A DNA stretch of 64,000 nucleotides from Hyphomonadaceae bacterium (GTDB lineage Bacteria; Pseudomonadota; Alphaproteobacteria; Caulobacterales; Aquidulcibacteraceae): contig JAEUMQ010000012.1 of assembly GCA_016791425.1 (NCBI GenBank), positions 62,001 through 126,000 of the forward strand. The letters run 5' to 3'. The notes under the pieces are model-generated. The model had not been told where the DNA came from. It did not search any database and saw only the letters and a program-made list of their open reading frames with translations. Each line of letters starts with the position of its first letter. Position 1 is the stretch's first letter. Positions 25,492 through 35,241 of this stretch are shown here, piece by piece. The position numbers were made by a program, and so were the translations under genes.

Positions 25492-26766
25492 ATGAACAAA
25501 GCGTCCAATGTCGAGCGTCAGGGCTCCAACCGCGCGCTCGTGCTTGCGCTGCTTTTCGTCGTCTACACGTTCAACTTCATCGATCGTCAGATCGTGGGCA
25601 TTCTCGCGACGCCCATCAAAGCGGATCTGAACCTCACCGACACACAACTCGGTCTCCTGGGCGGATTGGCGTTCGCGATCTTCTACACATCGCTCGGCGT
25701 CCCCATCGCGTGGATCGCGGATCGCTGGAGCCGAACTTGGACAATGACGTTGGCGCTTGGGCTCTGGAGCGCGTTCACTGCGCTTTGCGGGGTCGCGGTC
25801 AACTACGTCCAGCTCTTCCTCGCGCGTGTCGGCGTCGGCGTGGGGGAGGCCGGCGGCGTCGCGCCCGCCTACTCCCTCATCTCGGATTACTTCCCTCCGA
25901 AGGAACGGGCGCGCGCGCTGGCCATCTATTCGTTCGGAATTCCAGTGGGCAGCGCGGCCGGCATCGCGCTGGGCGGCGTCGTGGCCAGCCTGGTGGACTG
26001 GCGCGCGGCGTTCATCACCGTCGGCCTCGCCGGCGTGCTGGTTGCGCCGGTATTCCGCGCCCTCGTTCGCGAACCCGAGCGTGGGCGCTTCGACGCCGCG
26101 CTGCGGGCGGAACAGGCCAAGATGTCATTCTTCGAGTTGATGCGGATGCTGGGCCGCAAGCCGAGCTTCTGGCTTGTGTCCCTCGGAGCGGCGGCCTCAT
26201 CGATCATGAGCTACGGCGCCTTTTTCTGGATGCCGAGCTTTCTCATCCGCTCCTACGGCTTCACCCTTCGCGAGGCGTCCTATTTCTACGCTGCGATCCT
26301 GCTCGTCGGAGGCGTCCTGGGCATTTGGCTGGGCGGCTTTCTCGCCGACAAGCTGGGCGGCCGTTCCCGCGCCGCCTACGCGCTCATTCCTGCGATCGCG
26401 TTTGCGATCGCGGCCCCGTGCTACGCATTGGGTCTGCTCTCGCCATCTCCGACGGCGGCGTTCGCGCTCTTCCTTTTCCCGACCGCGTTCGGGCTCGCTT
26501 GGCTCGCGCCGGTCATCACCGCGGTCCAACACCTCGCCCCGGCGACCTCCCGTTCAACCGCCTCGGCGCTCTTCCTGTTCATCAACAATCTGATCGGTCT
26601 TGGCCTCGGCTCGACCCTGATCGGCGCCATCTCCGATGCGCTCACGTCCCGCTTTTCGAACGAGGCGCTGCGCCTGTCGATCCTGTCCGGGGCGGGATTT
26701 TATGTGATCAGCGGCATCCTGTTTGCGATCGCCTCGCGCTTCCTTCGCCGGGACTGGCTGGATTAG
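25492..26766 (+). CDS. MFS transporter, spinster-like
   Basis: 424 residues with about twelve membrane spans. The N-terminal FNFIDRQIVGILATPIKADL and the loop IAWIADRWSR followed by GVGEAGGVAPAYSLISDYFPPKERARA are diagnostic of the spinster-type MFS group common in sphingomonads, where such genes sit beside TonB receptors and aromatic or steroid catabolic genes. It likely carries the ligand or its product across the inner membrane. The TAG stop codon (26764-26766) coincides with the end of the IS5-type element, so the native last residues may have been changed by the insertion; the protein still has a normal length. Confidence 0.85.
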   Translation: MNKASNVERQGSNRALVLALLFVVYTFNFIDRQIVGILATPIKADLNLTDTQLGLLGGLAFAIFYTSLGVPIAWIADRWSRTWTMTLALGLWSAFTALCGVAVNYVQLFLARVGVGVGEAGGVAPAYSLISDYFPPKERARALAIYSFGIPVGSAAGIALGGVVASLVDWRAAFITVGLAGVLVAPVFRALVREPERGRFDAALRAEQAKMSFFELMRMLGRKPSFWLVSLGAAASSIMSYGAFFWMPSFLIRSYGFTLREASYFYAAILLVGGVLGIWLGGFLADKLGGRSRAAYALIPAIAFAIAAPCYALGLLSPSPTAAFALFLFPTAFGLAWLAPVITAVQHLAPATSRSTASALFLFINNLIGLGLGSTLIGAISDALTSRFSNEALRLSILSGAGFYVISGILFAIASRFLRRDWLD

Positions 26767-26767
26767 G

Positions 26768-27130
26768 TCACCGACTTATAAAGCGAATGCAGATTCTGGC
26801 TGCGGCGAGCTTGACGAGAGCGAGATAGTTCTCGGGGTGTTTGTCATACCGGGTCGCGACGGCTCTGGAACGCTTCACAGCGTTGCGCTTCTTGTAGAGG
26901 CGGCGGCTGAGACGGATCTCGACGAGCCGTCCCGGCACCGGCTTGATCTCGCCTTGACGCCGCGCCGTGCGAGATCTTGGCGCAATGCGTTGGAATCGTA
27001 GGCGGCGTCCGACAGGAGCTCTGCCCCTTGCGGAGCGCGCCCAGCATGTCTGCTGCGCTTGCGCCGTCATGGGCCTGGCCGGGCGTGAGCTTCAGCCTGA
27101 TCGGCAGGCTGCCAAACGACCGCCAAAACG
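26768..27130 (-). pseudogene. IS5-type transposase, C-terminal half
   Basis: The minus strand reads LTPGQAHDGASAADMLGALRKG, then in another frame GEIKPVPGRLVEIRLSRRLYKKRNAV and TRYDKHPENYLALVKLAAARI, the conserved end of IS5-family transposases including the YKKRN...RYDK block. Frame changes and a deletion between RNAV and ATRYDK inactivate it. Confidence 0.7.
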
Positions 27131-27181
27131 CCCTCCCCGTATTGCCTCACCAAGCGATGTTACCGAGCTCCTATGATCGTC

Positions 27182-27223
27182 AGCCTGCATCGCCGGCCCT
27201 CATGAGGGCCGGCGATGCAGGCT
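27182..27223. repeat. 42-base perfect palindrome
   Basis: Two 21-base arms with no spacer are perfectly complementary (centre CCCTCATGAGGG between 27202 and 27203). It lies just inside the left end of the nested IS, downstream of its transposase. It could act as a strong bidirectional terminator protecting the element, or as a transposition-related structure. Confidence 0.7.
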
Positions 27224-27388
27224 CGTCCTGGGAGACGGCGCTGTAAATCAGCGCCCTGACCGCGCCGAGACGCCAACGGCGGATTTCGCGCTGGATCATG
27301 CGCAGGCGGCCGGGGCTGAAGCGGCCGGTTCGACGGCGTCCAGGCGCTTGAGCAACTCGGGACCGCTGAGATTGGGTTCCGCCTCCAG

Positions 27389-28401
27389 TCAGGCCCTGAT
27401 GCGCTCAGCGTGCTTGGCGCACGTCCGCTCCGGCCACGGCTGACGCCGGACATAGGGGCGCTTGCCCTGATGCGGCGGACGGGCTTCGCCGCGCCATGCG
27501 GCGCCCAGCGAGGCCGCGAAGCGGTCAACGTCGCAGTTCTCACGCTTGGGCGGGCACAAGCTCGGACGACGCGCGATCCGCTCGCCAAGGTTGCTCTGCG
27601 CCGCGCGTATCTCCGCCATCAAGGCGACGGGATCGACGCGGGCGCGCATTGCGATGAGGCGACGTCGGCACAATGGATCAAGGCGCGCATCGACAAGCGC
27701 GCGATCGCAGGGCGTCTTCGGGCCGTCGTAGCGCTTCTTCACCTGCGCGCCGATGCGCGTCTTTGATCTGAGCTTGAAGCTTGGCTGAAACAGATTCACG
27801 TGCAGCCGTGAGGCTGCATAGAGGCGCGTCAGCGTTTGTGCTGCGGGCAAGCCGGACAGTCGGCCATAGCCGACCAAGCGGCGCACGACGGCGCCGTTCT
27901 TCTGTTCGACATGGGCTTGATCGTTCTTCTTGTAGGCGCGCGAGCGCGTGACTTCGATGCCGACCGATCGGCAATAGCTCACGACCTCCTCGTTCATGAA
28001 GGCGCTGTCGTTGTCGAAGTCGAGGCCCCTCACGGGGAAGGGCAAGAGCGCGTCAAGTTGTTTGATCGCCTCCAGCACGAAGGCGCTTTCGCGCACAATG
28101 AGGGCGGAGGTCTCGGTCCAGCCGGCTCCCAGATCTTGATCAAAGCGTCTTTCACGGCTGCGCCATATCGGCGCTGGCGCGGTACTCTATCGCTTGCGTC
28201 CCGGTCGCGGTCCGATAGGACGCGAATGGCGTGTTTGCGATGAAAGCCCGCCACCTCGACGAATTCGTCGAGGATCTTGCTCTTCTCGGCCTTACTCGCC
28301 GCACGATAGCGCGGTCGGATCGTCGCCAAGAGCTCGTTTCGCGTCGACATCGACAGCCGCCTCCCCATGCGCCGCTCCCGGGTCCAAACTCGGAAGTGCA
28401 T
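27389..28401 (-). pseudogene. integrase-type (DDE) transposase of the nested IS
   Basis: The N-terminal part (28030-28401; STRNELLATIRPRYRAASKAEKSKILDEF, HRKHAIRVLSDR, YGAAVKDALIKIWE) matches the large integrase-core transposases of rhizobial and related IS elements. A frame change plus missing middle joins it to the core GWTETSALIVRESAFVLEAI, GLDFDNDSAFMNE, RSRAYKKNDQAHVEQKNGAVVRRLVGYGR (27389-28096). The second Asp region and the final Glu are present, but the first Asp region and about 200 residues are lost, so it cannot transpose on its own. Confidence 0.7.
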
Positions 28402-28413
28402 GCGCCGAAGCGG

Positions 28414-28948
28414 CTATGCATTCGGTAACCAAAATGCTGAGGCAATGCGGGGGAGTTTCTCACGTCGTCCGACAAGCAGGCCGTTGCGATCGACCAGCGC
28501 ATGGAGCTTGGTCGTCAGTCCGCCGCGCGAGCGCCCCATGCATCGGGCGTCAGCTCCGTTCCCGGGCGCGGCGTTCTTGGCGCCTTTTTGTTCCGCCCGT
28601 TTGGCCGCCGCCTCTGCTGTTGCGGCGTGCTGATGCACGCGGATCGAGGAGGAATCGATCATCTGCGCCGTGCCGTTATAGGCCCTTGAAACCGCATCGA
28701 ATGTCCCGGGCACCGATCTTCCGCCAACGGACGAAGCGGTTGTAGCAGGTGGTCGCCGGTCCGTACCGCTCGGGAATGTCGGCCCAGGGCGAGCCGGTGC
28801 GCAAACGCCAATCGATGCCGTTCAAGACCTTCCGGTCATCCTCGCGGGGCACGCCGCAAGGCTTGTTCGGCAACAAAGGCTGAATGATCGACCACTCGAA
28901 ATCGGTCAGCTCGTACCGGCGTGGGCCCATCGCTGCTTCCCCCTCCAA
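28414..28948 (-). pseudogene. IS5-type transposase, N-terminal half (two overlapping frames)
   Basis: The first frame (28676-28948) begins MGPRRYELTDFEWSIIQPLLP and runs to WADIPERYGPATTCYNRFVRW. The second (from 28713) continues DAVSRAYNGTAQMIDSSSIRVHQHAA ... RSRGGLTTKLHALVDRNG. IS427-like elements normally use two overlapping frames joined by programmed frameshifting, so this overlap may be original and not damage. The reading ends where the nested IS entered. Confidence 0.7.
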
Positions 28949-29208
28949 GCAGCATGAATCACTGTTCGCTCCCGCCGTGAATCCCCTTTATGAGTTTGTG
29001 ACCTAGAGAGCCCGCGCGCCTTTTCGGCGTCGGGAGCGCTGGCAGTGTCATGATGGTTGTATGGCCGACTCGTCGCAATCCTACGACGGGCGCTTATTGG
29101 AAGATCGTCGAGTGAGCCCTCGTAGAAGATCGCCGCGCGCAATAGCTACCTTCAGGGCTCTCGGCCGTTCCACCCAAAAGCCAAATCCGGCTGGAGATTG
29201 ACGAAAAG

Positions 29209-29690
29209 CTACGCTCGCGAGATCAGCCGCCAGGGCGCGGAATAAGCGGTGCGATCGACCTCAACGCAGCAATCGGCTTGCACGCGGCGCACCAGGTCGC
29301 GCACCTGCAGGAAGGGCTGGTTCATCGGATACGGTTTGAGCGCAGCCGGCTCTTCGCGCTGGAGCGCACGATCGGCGGCTCCCTGGTCGTACCGTGAATG
29401 CGGGTCTCGGAGATCTTCCGCATCCAGCGTTCTAGGTGCGCGTCGAGCGCCGCCCAACTTTCGAACGTGCGGCCCGCGAGGGCGTTCTTCTTCAAATATC
29501 CGACGCCGGATTCATCCCGGTACGGCGCACATGCAAGTCCCGGTGCGTGCAAACGCCTCCAACCTAGGATGAAGCCGCACATCGGGCGGCTCGGCGTTGT
29601 GATAGTCGACCAACAGCCAGAGCTGGCGCAGCGTATCGACGATCTGTCGCCGGCGACCAGGTCGTATGGCTAGTGGGACGGTCCGCCCCG
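29209..29690 (-). pseudogene. IS21-family IstA remnant
   Basis: On the minus strand, DESGVGYLKKNALAGRTFESWAALDAHLERWMRKISETRIHGTT is followed in another frame by LKPYPMNQPFLQVRDLVRRVQADCCVEVDRTAYSAPWRLI. Both are the conserved C-terminal part of IS21 IstA transposases. Frameshifts break the frame and no IstB helper is present. Bases 29006-29208 hold no recognisable gene. Confidence 0.65.
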
Positions 29691-29719
29691 TCTCCCAGCC
29701 CCATCCTGGGGCGGCAAGA

Positions 29720-30060
29720 AGGAGGAGACGAGAATTCGAAGTGCACTGGCGACGCCGCAGTCTACGGCGTTGATCTTGGAAAGAACATTTTCCACGTCGT
29801 GGGCGCGGATCTGGACGGCAGCATCGTGCGAAGAGTGAAATTCCGGCGAGTTACCTTGTCACAATTTTTCGAACGGGCGAAGCCGGCGATTGTTGGGAAG
29901 CATGTCCGGCGCGCAGTGGCTCGCTCGAAAGATCCAGGCCTTGGCCACCGGGTCCGGATCATGCCGGCTCAGTGCGTGAGGGTCGACCATGCGCTTCGTC
30001 GAGCTAAAGGCCGTCGAGCAGATCGAATGCGGGCGCTACAGGGGACTGTATGTTACGCCG
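29720..30060 (+). pseudogene. IS110-family transposase remnant (N-terminal part)
   Basis: The + strand reads VYGVDLGKNIFHVVGADLDGSIVRRVKFRRVTLSQFFERAKPAIVG, the RuvC-like DEDD start of IS110 transposases. It then shifts frame to LGHRVRIMPAQ and later FVELKAVEQ. The remainder, including the C-terminal Ser-containing domain, is missing. Confidence 0.65.
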
Positions 30061-30113
30061 CGAGACGCTATGAGAGGGCCGGGTGCCGGGCCTCGGCTCC
30101 GACGCCGCGGGGC

Positions 30114-30884
30114 TCAGTCCCGCGGCGCGAGCCCCGCGCGCTGACGGAAGACCGCATCGAGCAGCGAGATTTCCTGGCCCGCGAGATCGGCGGCGTCTTC
30201 GCCGCACAGCCAGGCGATGGCGTGCGCCGGCTCGCTCGGATCTGAGAACGTGCTCGGGTCGAACTTGGTGACGCGGTTGATATCGATCTGCATCGATTGG
30301 CGGCCAAGATCGGTGTTCACCATCCCTGGCTGGAAGCTGAAGACCCGCACGCCGGCGTCGGCCAGTTCGGCGGCGACGATCTTCGAGAGCATCGCGAGCC
30401 CCGCCTTGGTGCAGCAATACGCGCTCCAGCCTTCGAGCGCATGAAACGCCGCGCCGGAACTCATGTTGACGATGACGCCGCCCCCCTGTTTGCGCATGCG
30501 CGCCCCCACCGCGCGGCAGGCGTGAAACGCGCCGATCAGGTTCACATTGACGCATTGCGCCCATGCGGCGGGATCGCATGCATCGACGTAGGCCACCGGC
30601 CCCATGACGCCCGCGCAATTGACCAGGATATCGAGGCTCCCCGCATCGCCGGCGGCGTCAGCCGCCAGCTTGTCCACCGCCGCGCTGTCGCGCACGTCGC
30701 AATCGAACGCCCGCGCCTCGCCGCCGCTGTCGCGGATCGCCTGCGCAACGGGCTCGCACGTCTCGGGCGCCGGCGCGGCCAGATTGCAGCGCGCGCCGCG
30801 CTCGGCTAATGCCCGCGCTGTCGCTGCGCCGATGCCCCGGCTGGCGCCGATGATCAGGGCTGTCTTTCCCTCGAGTCTGCTCAT
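30114..30884 (-). CDS. short-chain dehydrogenase/reductase
   Basis: 256 residues. The cofactor motif is IIGASRGIG (the usual first Thr is Ile), NCAGVMGP stands for NNAG, catalytic Ser lies in NMSSGAAF, and Tyr and Lys in YCCTKAG. Its specificity is unknown; the C-terminal part (NTDLGRQSMQIDINRVTKFDPSTF) resembles SDRs of the sepiapterin-reductase-like type. The start ATG at 30884 lies 16 bases after the ene-reductase stop, so the two genes and probably the enolase gene form one operon divergent from IclR. The 3' end abuts the transposon graveyard, so genes further downstream may have been lost. Confidence 0.8.
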   Translation of the reverse strand: MSRLEGKTALIIGASRGIGAATARALAERGARCNLAAPAPETCEPVAQAIRDSGGEARAFDCDVRDSAAVDKLAADAAGDAGSLDILVNCAGVMGPVAYVDACDPAAWAQCVNVNLIGAFHACRAVGARMRKQGGGVIVNMSSGAAFHALEGWSAYCCTKAGLAMLSKIVAAELADAGVRVFSFQPGMVNTDLGRQSMQIDINRVTKFDPSTFSDPSEPAHAIAWLCGEDAADLAGQEISLLDAVFRQRAGLAPRD

Positions 30885-30900
30885 CGCTCGCCTCGTGCGC

Positions 30901-31995
<1,095 letters not shown>

Positions 31996-32036
31996 GTCAG
32001 CCTCGCGGTAGTTGTCGCGCGCGACGCGCTTGCGCG

Positions 32037-33143
32037 TTAGAGGATCGAGAACGTGCAGTTGTCGATGAGGTCCCAGTCCAGCTCCATGCCGAGACCCGGC
32101 GCCTCAGGAGGATACGCCTTGCCTTCTTCAATGCGTATCTCGCCCTTGAGGCCCCAATTGTAGTGGCTCACCGGCTCCAACAATTCGAAATAGTCGGAGT
32201 TCCGGATTGCGGCGCAGCAGTGCAAATTGACCAGTTCAAGGGGATGGTAGATGGCCGTGTGCACTTCGCAGCGCACGCCGAACGCTTCGGCGAGGTGTGC
32301 AGTCTTCATCACGCCGGTGACGCCTCCGCTCCAGGATACGTCGGCCCGCACGATATCGAACACGCGCGTCGAGATGCATTCGGCCACGCTGTAGGGATGG
32401 CCCGGGATGACCTCGGCGCCGCATATCGGCATGTCCAGCGTGCGCGCCAGTTCGCGCAGGCCGTGATGGCTGTCGTCGTAGAGCGGCTCTTCGAACCACA
32501 GGAAACCAAGGCGCTCCAAAGCGCGGCCCATCCTCAGCGCTGTCTCAAAATCGTAGGCGGCGACAGGATCGCTCATGAGCGCAAAGTCAGGGCCCACGGC
32601 TTCGCGGCAGAGGCGGCAAGCCTCCAGGTCGAACGCAAAATCGCCCGGCGGATGTAGCTTGTAGGCGGCCCAGCCGCGCTCCTTTACGTCGAGCGCCTGG
32701 CGCGCGTAATCCTCCGGCCGTTTCATCAGAAGCGAGCTGGCATAGACAGGCACGCTCTCGCGCGCCGCTCCGAGATACTTGTAGAGAGGCTGGCCGGCGG
32801 CCAGCGCGCTCAAGAGCCAGCAGCCGACGTCGAACGGGCCGTAGGAATAGAACGGCACATGGTTCCACCAGCGATCGGCCATCCGGTATTCGTGCCAGTG
32901 CTGCTCGCGGTAGAGCGGGTCGCGACCGACGAAGAACGGCTTCAGCGTCGAGGCGGCGACCTCCCCCGCCATGCGCGCGCCGCGCCCGGCGAAACCGAAG
33001 GTTGAGGCCTTCAGGCCCTCGTCGGTCTCCATCGTGATCACAAGGAACTCGAGCTCGGACTTGCGTCCGTCGCGCATCTCCCCATCCCCCATGGGCGAGC
33101 TTTCGCGCTTGCAAAGTCTCACCGCGATGTCGCGAATGCGCAT
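32037..33143 (-). CDS. enolase-superfamily (mandelate racemase/dehydratase-like) protein
   Basis: 368 residues. The barrel has the catalytic Lys in AAYKLHPPG near 161, metal-ligand candidates Asp in ALMSDPVAAYD, Glu in LWFEEPLYDD and a further acid in ICGAEVIPG, and His in CEVHTAIYHP. KLH replaces the more common K-x-K motif. Members dehydrate sugar acids (rhamnonate, fuconate, galactarate) or racemise hydroxy acids. With lactonase and sugar dehydrogenase genes elsewhere in the window, an aldonate dehydratase is reasonable, but the substrate is not settled. GAGAGG precedes the ATG. It is divergent from an IclR gene with only 92 bases between, so IclR probably regulates it. Confidence 0.8.
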   Translation of the reverse strand: MRIRDIAVRLCKRESSPMGDGEMRDGRKSELEFLVITMETDEGLKASTFGFAGRGARMAGEVAASTLKPFFVGRDPLYREQHWHEYRMADRWWNHVPFYSYGPFDVGCWLLSALAAGQPLYKYLGAARESVPVYASSLLMKRPEDYARQALDVKERGWAAYKLHPPGDFAFDLEACRLCREAVGPDFALMSDPVAAYDFETALRMGRALERLGFLWFEEPLYDDSHHGLRELARTLDMPICGAEVIPGHPYSVAECISTRVFDIVRADVSWSGGVTGVMKTAHLAEAFGVRCEVHTAIYHPLELVNLHCCAAIRNSDYFELLEPVSHYNWGLKGEIRIEEGKAYPPEAPGLGMELDWDLIDNCTFSIL

Positions 33144-33235
33144 GGGCCTCTCCCGAACTCAGGGGGCTCCGCTGGCTGAGCGGGGCGCTCTGGGTACCAC
33201 AAGGTTTCTCTGGCAAAAAGTATTTTCTTGGGTGA

Positions 33236-34054
33236 ATGGACGTTCCGATGACCAAACCAGAGTCCGGCGTAGACCGCCCTCAGTATCGCGCCCCGGCGCT
33301 CGAGCGCGGGCTCGACATCCTGGAGCTGCTCGCGGACGAACCGCACGGCATCGGCCAGGCGGAAATAGCGGCCAAGCTGGGAAAGTCGGTGAGCCAGGTT
33401 TTCCGGATGCTGCACTGCCTGCAGCGCCGGGGCTATGTCGCCATGCACAAGCCGGCCGACGTCTACACGCTGACGCTCAAGATGTTCGAGCTCTCGCACC
33501 GGCATCCGCCGATGAAGCGCCTCATCCAGGAAGCGCTGCCTCTGATGAACGAGGTGGCGAGCGCGACGGACCAGTCCTGCCACCTCTCGATCATCCATGA
33601 CGACCGCATGCTGGTGGTGGCGCAGGTCGACAGCCCGGGAAGCATCGGCTTCTCGGTGCGCATCGGGGCGGCGCTTGATCCGTTGGAAACGGCCTCGGGG
33701 CTGACGATGCTCGCCTATCAGCCGGCGGCCGAGCGCGAACGCCTAGCGTCCCTACGCCCTGCGGGCGGCGCGCCGGCGACCTCCTTCAAGAGCATCGAGG
33801 CGCGCTGCGCGGCCATTCGCCAGCGCGGCTACGAGGAATCGGACAGCCGACAAATCCACGGCGTTCGCAACATCAGCGCACCCATCATCGGCTTCTCCGG
33901 TGAAGCGATCGCAGCGCTCGCGATTCCGTTCATCCGCCGCGTCGACCGCCAGACGGTCTCCGTCGCCGCGGCGCGCGACGTGCTGCTGGGAGCTGCGCAG
34001 AAATTGTCGCGCGCGATCGGGGCGGACGCGATCAACGCGCGGACCTCGCCATAG
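33236..34054 (+). CDS. IclR-family transcriptional regulator
   Basis: 272 residues. The N-terminal winged helix (ALERGLDILELLADEPHGIGQAEIAAKLGKSVSQVFRMLHCLQRRGYV) and the C-terminal effector-binding GAF-like domain (DPLETASGLTMLAY; ISAPIIGFSGEAIAALAIP) are clear. IclR regulators of this type sense small acids. It is divergently placed from the enolase/OYE/SDR operon, its most likely target. The ATG at 33236 is used; the in-frame ATG at 33248 is the alternative. Neither has a strong ribosome site. Confidence 0.9.
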   Translation: MDVPMTKPESGVDRPQYRAPALERGLDILELLADEPHGIGQAEIAAKLGKSVSQVFRMLHCLQRRGYVAMHKPADVYTLTLKMFELSHRHPPMKRLIQEALPLMNEVASATDQSCHLSIIHDDRMLVVAQVDSPGSIGFSVRIGAALDPLETASGLTMLAYQPAAERERLASLRPAGGAPATSFKSIEARCAAIRQRGYEESDSRQIHGVRNISAPIIGFSGEAIAALAIPFIRRVDRQTVSVAAARDVLLGAAQKLSRAIGADAINARTSP

Positions 34055-34087
34055 CGCCGGACGCCGGCCCGATGCGCCGGCATCGCA

Positions 34088-34315
34088 TCATTTCACGCGC
34101 CCGTCGGTCAGCGCCGACCATGCGCCATAGGTCGCCACGCAGAAAGGAATGCAGTAGGTCAGGATCATTCTCGTTACGTTCAGACGCGCCTCGCCGAGGA
34201 GAACGTCGCCCTGGTTGATCACGTTGAGAATCGTGCCAACCACGAGCGCGACGATCAGCGCCCGCAGCAATCGGCGCCCCCGCAGCGCGTGTCTGAGCGC
34301 ATCCGCCCTGCTCAT
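34088..34315 (-). CDS. NrtS-like small membrane protein
   Basis: 75 residues with two hydrophobic helices (LLRALIVALVVGTILNVINQGDVLL and VTRMILTYCIPFCVATYGAWSAL). The pattern NVINQGD...LTYCIP(F/Y)CVATYGA matches the NrtS family, described as contributing to nitrate/nitrite transport in some bacteria. Start uncertain: GTG at 34321 or ATG at 34315. Nothing around it relates to nitrogen metabolism, so it may be a stand-alone gene with its own role. It converges with the IclR gene across 33 bases. Confidence 0.7.
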   Translation of the reverse strand: MSRADALRHALRGRRLLRALIVALVVGTILNVINQGDVLLGEARLNVTRMILTYCIPFCVATYGAWSALTDGRVK

Positions 34316-34403
34316 CGTCACGTTTCACAATGCATATCGTGTCACATGCTGCAGGCGCGCGGCGCACGCCTCCGGCGCCGGCGCCGCCGCCCGCGACGAC
34401 CCG

Positions 34404-35168
34404 CTACCCCTTGAACGGCCACCACTCGATGACGGCCTTCTGATAGCTGGGCCGCGCCGACAACCGCTTGCTCCACGCAAGCACGTTCGGATAGGACTCG
34501 AAGGGATAACCGGCCAGCTCCCTAAGCGTGAAATAGAGCGGCACCCATGCAATATCCGCCAACGTCAGCGTTTCGCCCACCATCCACTCGGACCCGCCCA
34601 GCGATCTCTCCACTTCGTCGAAGCACTCATCGAGAATCTGCTTCGCCCGCCGGAGTTCGGGTTCGCTGAAGGTGTTCGTCGTGCTCTTATGATGGAAGTC
34701 TAGCAGCTCCTGGTTGGTCTGCAGCTCTTCATAGAGGGTGCGCTCGGCGTCCGACTGCTTCATGAAGTGGCGTATCTTTTTGTCGTAGATGTACGTCTTG
34801 ACCGCCGGCACATGAATATCCGTCGCCAGCTTGAGCCAATAATACATGCGCTCCACCAGTCTCTCGTCGGTCGGACGCAGCGGCGGATCGGGAAACTTCT
34901 TATCCAGATAGTCGATGATGTCGTCGGACTCGGTAATGACGACGCCATCATCGACCAACGTCGGCACAAGGCCTTTCGGGTTGATGCCAAAATATTCGGG
35001 AGTCAGATGCTCCTTTTTAAGAATATCGAGATGGTGGCTGACCCAGGGCAAACCCTTTTCCTCAAGCGTCATGCGCACGCGCATCGCGCAGTTCGAGGCT
35101 CCAGAATGGTAAAGGTGCAGGCCTTTCAAGTCCAGCACCTCTTTGGTCTTGGGCGTGACGAACACCAT
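34404..35168 (-). CDS. glutathione S-transferase family protein
   Basis: 254 residues. The N-terminal thioredoxin-like domain carries YHSGASNCAMRVRMTLEEKG (Ser/Cys position for thiol activation), the cis-Pro loop NPKGLVPTLVDDG and the gamma-glutamyl-binding ESDDIIDYLD. The C-terminal helical domain has LADIAWVPLYFTLRE. GGAGGGAG precedes the ATG. It sits downstream of a TonB receptor on the same strand, whose divergent neighbour is a second GST, so glutathione chemistry seems to be a feature of this operon pair, e.g. ether cleavage or dehalogenation of an aromatic. The exact reaction is unknown. Confidence 0.85.
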   Translation of the reverse strand: MVFVTPKTKEVLDLKGLHLYHSGASNCAMRVRMTLEEKGLPWVSHHLDILKKEHLTPEYFGINPKGLVPTLVDDGVVITESDDIIDYLDKKFPDPPLRPTDERLVERMYYWLKLATDIHVPAVKTYIYDKKIRHFMKQSDAERTLYEELQTNQELLDFHHKSTTNTFSEPELRRAKQILDECFDEVERSLGGSEWMVGETLTLADIAWVPLYFTLRELAGYPFESYPNVLAWSKRLSARPSYQKAVIEWWPFKG

Positions 35169-35241
35169 AGGCGCAGCTCCCTCCGCTCAATCGCCGAGTG
35201 GCGCGGGCCAGCGCCTCGCGCCAAAGCGCATTCGGCACATG

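Larger units (their letters stand above)
27131..28456 (-). mobile_element. second insertion sequence nested in the IS5-type element
   Basis: Inverted ends are visible. The left end, read on the minus strand, has TCGGTAAC ... TGAGGCAATACGGGGAG. The right end has TCGGTAAC ... TGAGGCAATGCGGGGGA (28422-28456). They flank an integrase-type transposase remnant. The element interrupts the IS5 transposase between its LVDRNGLLVG and LTPGQAHDG parts, so it arrived later. At about 1.3 kb it is shortened by an internal deletion. Confidence 0.65.
26764..29005 (-). mobile_element. IS5-family (IS427-like) insertion sequence, interrupted by a second IS
   Basis: Terminal inverted repeats are visible: TAGGTCACCGACTTATAAA at the left end (26764) and, read on the opposite strand, TAGGTCACAAACTCATAAA at the right end (about 29005). 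The flanks are TTAG and CTAG, fitting a TA-centred target. The N-terminal transposase half (28414-28948) and the C-terminal half (26768-27130) lie on the minus strand, split by the element at 27131-28456. Frameshifts and a small deletion in the C-terminal half (KKRNAVKRSRAVATRYDK lacks about seven residues) mean it is dead. Confidence 0.75.

Noticed and set aside
26768-30110. Active transposon or composite transposon
   Set aside because: All transposase genes have frameshifts, deletions or missing halves; no intact helper gene is present.
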